This document shows positions 62,572-64,000 of a DNA stretch of 64,000 nt, in pieces. The position numbers and the translations under genes were made by a program. Each line of letters begins with the position of its first letter. The first letter of the stretch is position 1. The notes under the pieces are model-generated. The model searched no databases. It was given only the letters and a program-made list of their open reading frames with translations, and was not told the origin of the DNA. The stretch lies in NCBI RefSeq assembly GCF_024707545.1, contig NZ_CP062229.1, forward strand, positions 5,313,501 through 5,377,500, read 5' to 3'. This stretch comes from Mesorhizobium onobrychidis (GTDB lineage Bacteria; Pseudomonadota; Alphaproteobacteria; Rhizobiales; Rhizobiaceae).

Positions 62572-63396
62572 ATGTTCACAACCGAAATCGAACCCTATCG
62601 CCTGAGCCGTCGCGGCTTTCTCAACGCCGCTGCACTCGGCGCCGCCTCGATTGCGGTTTCCGCCTGCACCACGGTGGGAGGGCAGCCGGTCGAGCCTCCG
62701 CCGCCAGCCAATGTCGAGCCGCCGCTCCTGGACTATGCAACAATGTACGCTCCGGTCAGCGACGGTGGGTTCGAACTCCCGGGCATACCGTTCGAGAAAA
62801 TCGACGAGCGATTTCTGCGTCAGATCGTTCCCGATCCGACCGGCCAACGGCCCGGCACCATTGTCGTTGATACGGCTGGCCACCACCTCTATCTCGTGCG
62901 TCCGGGCGGACAAGCCATTCGTTACGGCGTCGGGCTGGGTCGCGCCGGTTTCGAATGGTCTGGCGATGCCGTCGTCCAGTGGAAGCAGAAGTGGCCGAAA
63001 TGGACCCCGCCGGCCGAAATGATCGCCCGCCAGTCCGAGCTCGCAAAATACAGCGCCGAGAATGGCGGCATGCCCGGCGGGCTGACGAATCCGCTCGGCG
63101 CGCGGGCGCTGTATCTCTTCGAGGGCAACGAGGACACGCTTTACCGCCTGCACGGCTCGCCGGAGTGGTACTCCATAGGCAAATCGGTGTCATCTGGCTG
63201 CGTTCGCTTGATAAATCAGGACATTATCGACCTTTATGACCGTGTGCCCAACAAGACGCCAGTGATCGTTACCGCCGGTGTCGGTCAGGAGCTGGTTGCC
63301 ACGGCAGACCGCAAAGCCATTCCGATCGATGCGGGCGTCCCAGAAGGATCCATCCTGCTCGGCCCGGCAAGAACAATCTCGGACTCGATCTTCTGA
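62572..63396 (+). CDS. L,D-transpeptidase (YkuD family), lipoprotein with twin-arginine signal
   Basis: 274 residues. The N-terminus SRRGFLNAAALGA has a twin-arginine motif (Arg13-Arg14) and the lipobox-like SAC ends at Cys32. The YkuD domain has TIVVDTAGHHLYLV, His194 (HGSPEWY) and the catalytic Cys210-x-Arg (SSGCVRL). It forms 3-3 peptidoglycan cross-links or attaches proteins to the wall. Common multi-copy family in rhizobia. Confidence 0.93.
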   Translation: MFTTEIEPYRLSRRGFLNAAALGAASIAVSACTTVGGQPVEPPPPANVEPPLLDYATMYAPVSDGGFELPGIPFEKIDERFLRQIVPDPTGQRPGTIVVDTAGHHLYLVRPGGQAIRYGVGLGRAGFEWSGDAVVQWKQKWPKWTPPAEMIARQSELAKYSAENGGMPGGLTNPLGARALYLFEGNEDTLYRLHGSPEWYSIGKSVSSGCVRLINQDIIDLYDRVPNKTPVIVTAGVGQELVATADRKAIPIDAGVPEGSILLGPARTISDSIF

Positions 63397-63473
63397 GCTG
63401 TCGAACATAGGCGGAGGCGGACCACCGCCCCTCCGGCATAACTTGCATTGGAAAAACGCGCGTCTGTGCAGTG

Positions 63474-64000
63474 CTAGAAATCGATCTGTGTCGGCGCTCC
63501 GTTCGAAACCGTGATGCGGTTGCCCTGTTGCCAGCGTTGGATGATCGGCGTGATCGCGTGGATTGCGGGATCGTACTTGATCGTCTTGTTGCTGCGCCAG
63601 GCCTCGTGCTGAGTATCGCAGCCCTGCGCCGCCACCGTCAGGTAGACGTTGATCTTGCGGTTGCCGGTGCCCTGTTCCAACATCTCGAGCGAGGCACGGT
63701 CAGGGTTACCGAAATGGCCGTTGGCCGAGATGATGTAGTGCTTGGCCTCGATGATCTCGAAGAAGCTCGTCTCAAGGTCGCGGTCCGAACCGTGATGAGG
63801 CACCTTCAGCACATCGACCTTCAGCTTGCCGTTCTTGATCAGGCCGGCCTTGTCGCAGGCCTTGATGATCACATCGCCTCTCGCATCGCCTGTCAGCAGC
63901 ACGGTGGTGCCGTCGTACTCGAGCAGGGCGACGATGCTGGCGAGGTTTGGAATTGAATCGTCGAGGTACTGCGCAAGCGCTGCCGGGCCGGCGCCCGCGG
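63474..64000 (-). CDS. ComEC/Rec2-like metallo-beta-lactamase-fold protein, C-terminal part
   Basis: The 5' end is outside the window; about 175 residues are visible. NLASIVALLEYDGTTVLLTGD with LLTGDARGD and VLKVPHHGSDRDLETSF are the C-terminal metal motifs of MBL hydrolases like the ComEC domain. No membrane segments appear in this part. It may be a stand-alone hydrolase; DNA uptake cannot be inferred. The frame ends at the stop just after a short gap from the convergent transpeptidase. Confidence 0.85.
   Translation of the reverse strand, partial: AGAGPAALAQYLDDSIPNLASIVALLEYDGTTVLLTGDARGDVIIKACDKAGLIKNGKLKVDVLKVPHHGSDRDLETSFFEIIEAKHYIISANGHFGNPDRASLEMLEQGTGNRKINVYLTVAAQGCDTQHEAWRSNKTIKYDPAIHAITPIIQRWQQGNRITVSNGAPTQIDF

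Overview
The window looks like chromosomal core DNA of a high-GC alphaproteobacterium of the order Rhizobiales, most probably Mesorhizobium or a close relative. The evidence is the gene content (cycHJKL-degP-two-component pair-glnE in one block, feuP/feuQ, a Ros/MucR regulator with the C-x2-D zinc-less finger known from Mesorhizobium, and DUF5330, DUF1491 and DUF2336 proteins) together with several families of short palindromic intergenic repeats. No tRNA, rRNA, CRISPR array, prophage or insertion sequence with a transposase was seen.

Layout. 1-10 kb: end of a biotin-dependent acyl-CoA carboxylase alpha subunit, a Liv-type binding protein, a Sel1-like protein, small exported proteins, AMP nucleosidase, an EEP-family phosphatase/nuclease, a DUF922 putative protease and ETF-ubiquinone oxidoreductase. 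10-21 kb: an exported hypothetical protein, a uracil-DNA glycosylase lacking two usual Fe-S cysteines, an XRE/MmyB-like regulator, a DMT transporter translationally coupled to a CoxL-like molybdenum hydroxylase large subunit, aminopeptidase N and a PAS sensor kinase. 21-36 kb: a long minus-strand block read feuN-like, feuP, feuQ, surface lipoprotein, cycH-J-K-L (cytochrome c maturation), degP, OmpR-type regulator, sensor kinase, glnE. 36-41 kb: an orphan DUF3168 gene, two small coupled genes, and groES-groEL behind a CIRCE operator, followed by two small genes. 41-44.5 kb: a TetR/cupin divergent pair with a clear promoter-operator and a divergent mttB-like methyltransferase/TetR pair, the most accessory-looking part of the window. 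44.5-54.5 kb: a class A penicillin-binding protein, a DUF1214/DUF1254 pair, DUF2336, DUF1491, a peptidoglycan-binding protein overlapping a DivJ-like kinase, DUF5330, SufE and MucR. 55-64 kb: a broken SH3 gene, oligopeptidase B, a SET protein, two cytochromes c, superoxide dismutase, a branched-chain aminotransferase, a haloacid dehalogenase, an L,D-transpeptidase and the end of a ComEC-like beta-lactamase-fold protein.

The most noteworthy observation concerns a roughly 100-bp palindromic repeat present in three copies (55103-55203, 57683-57782, 62304-62403). One copy splits an SH3-domain gene: removing 103 bases restores a single reading frame. Another copy provides the last codons and stop of oligopeptidase B, so two unrelated proteins end in the same short peptide. 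A second repeat family (four good copies) lies against gene ends across the first 31 kb. I did not find a convincing wholly new multi-gene system.
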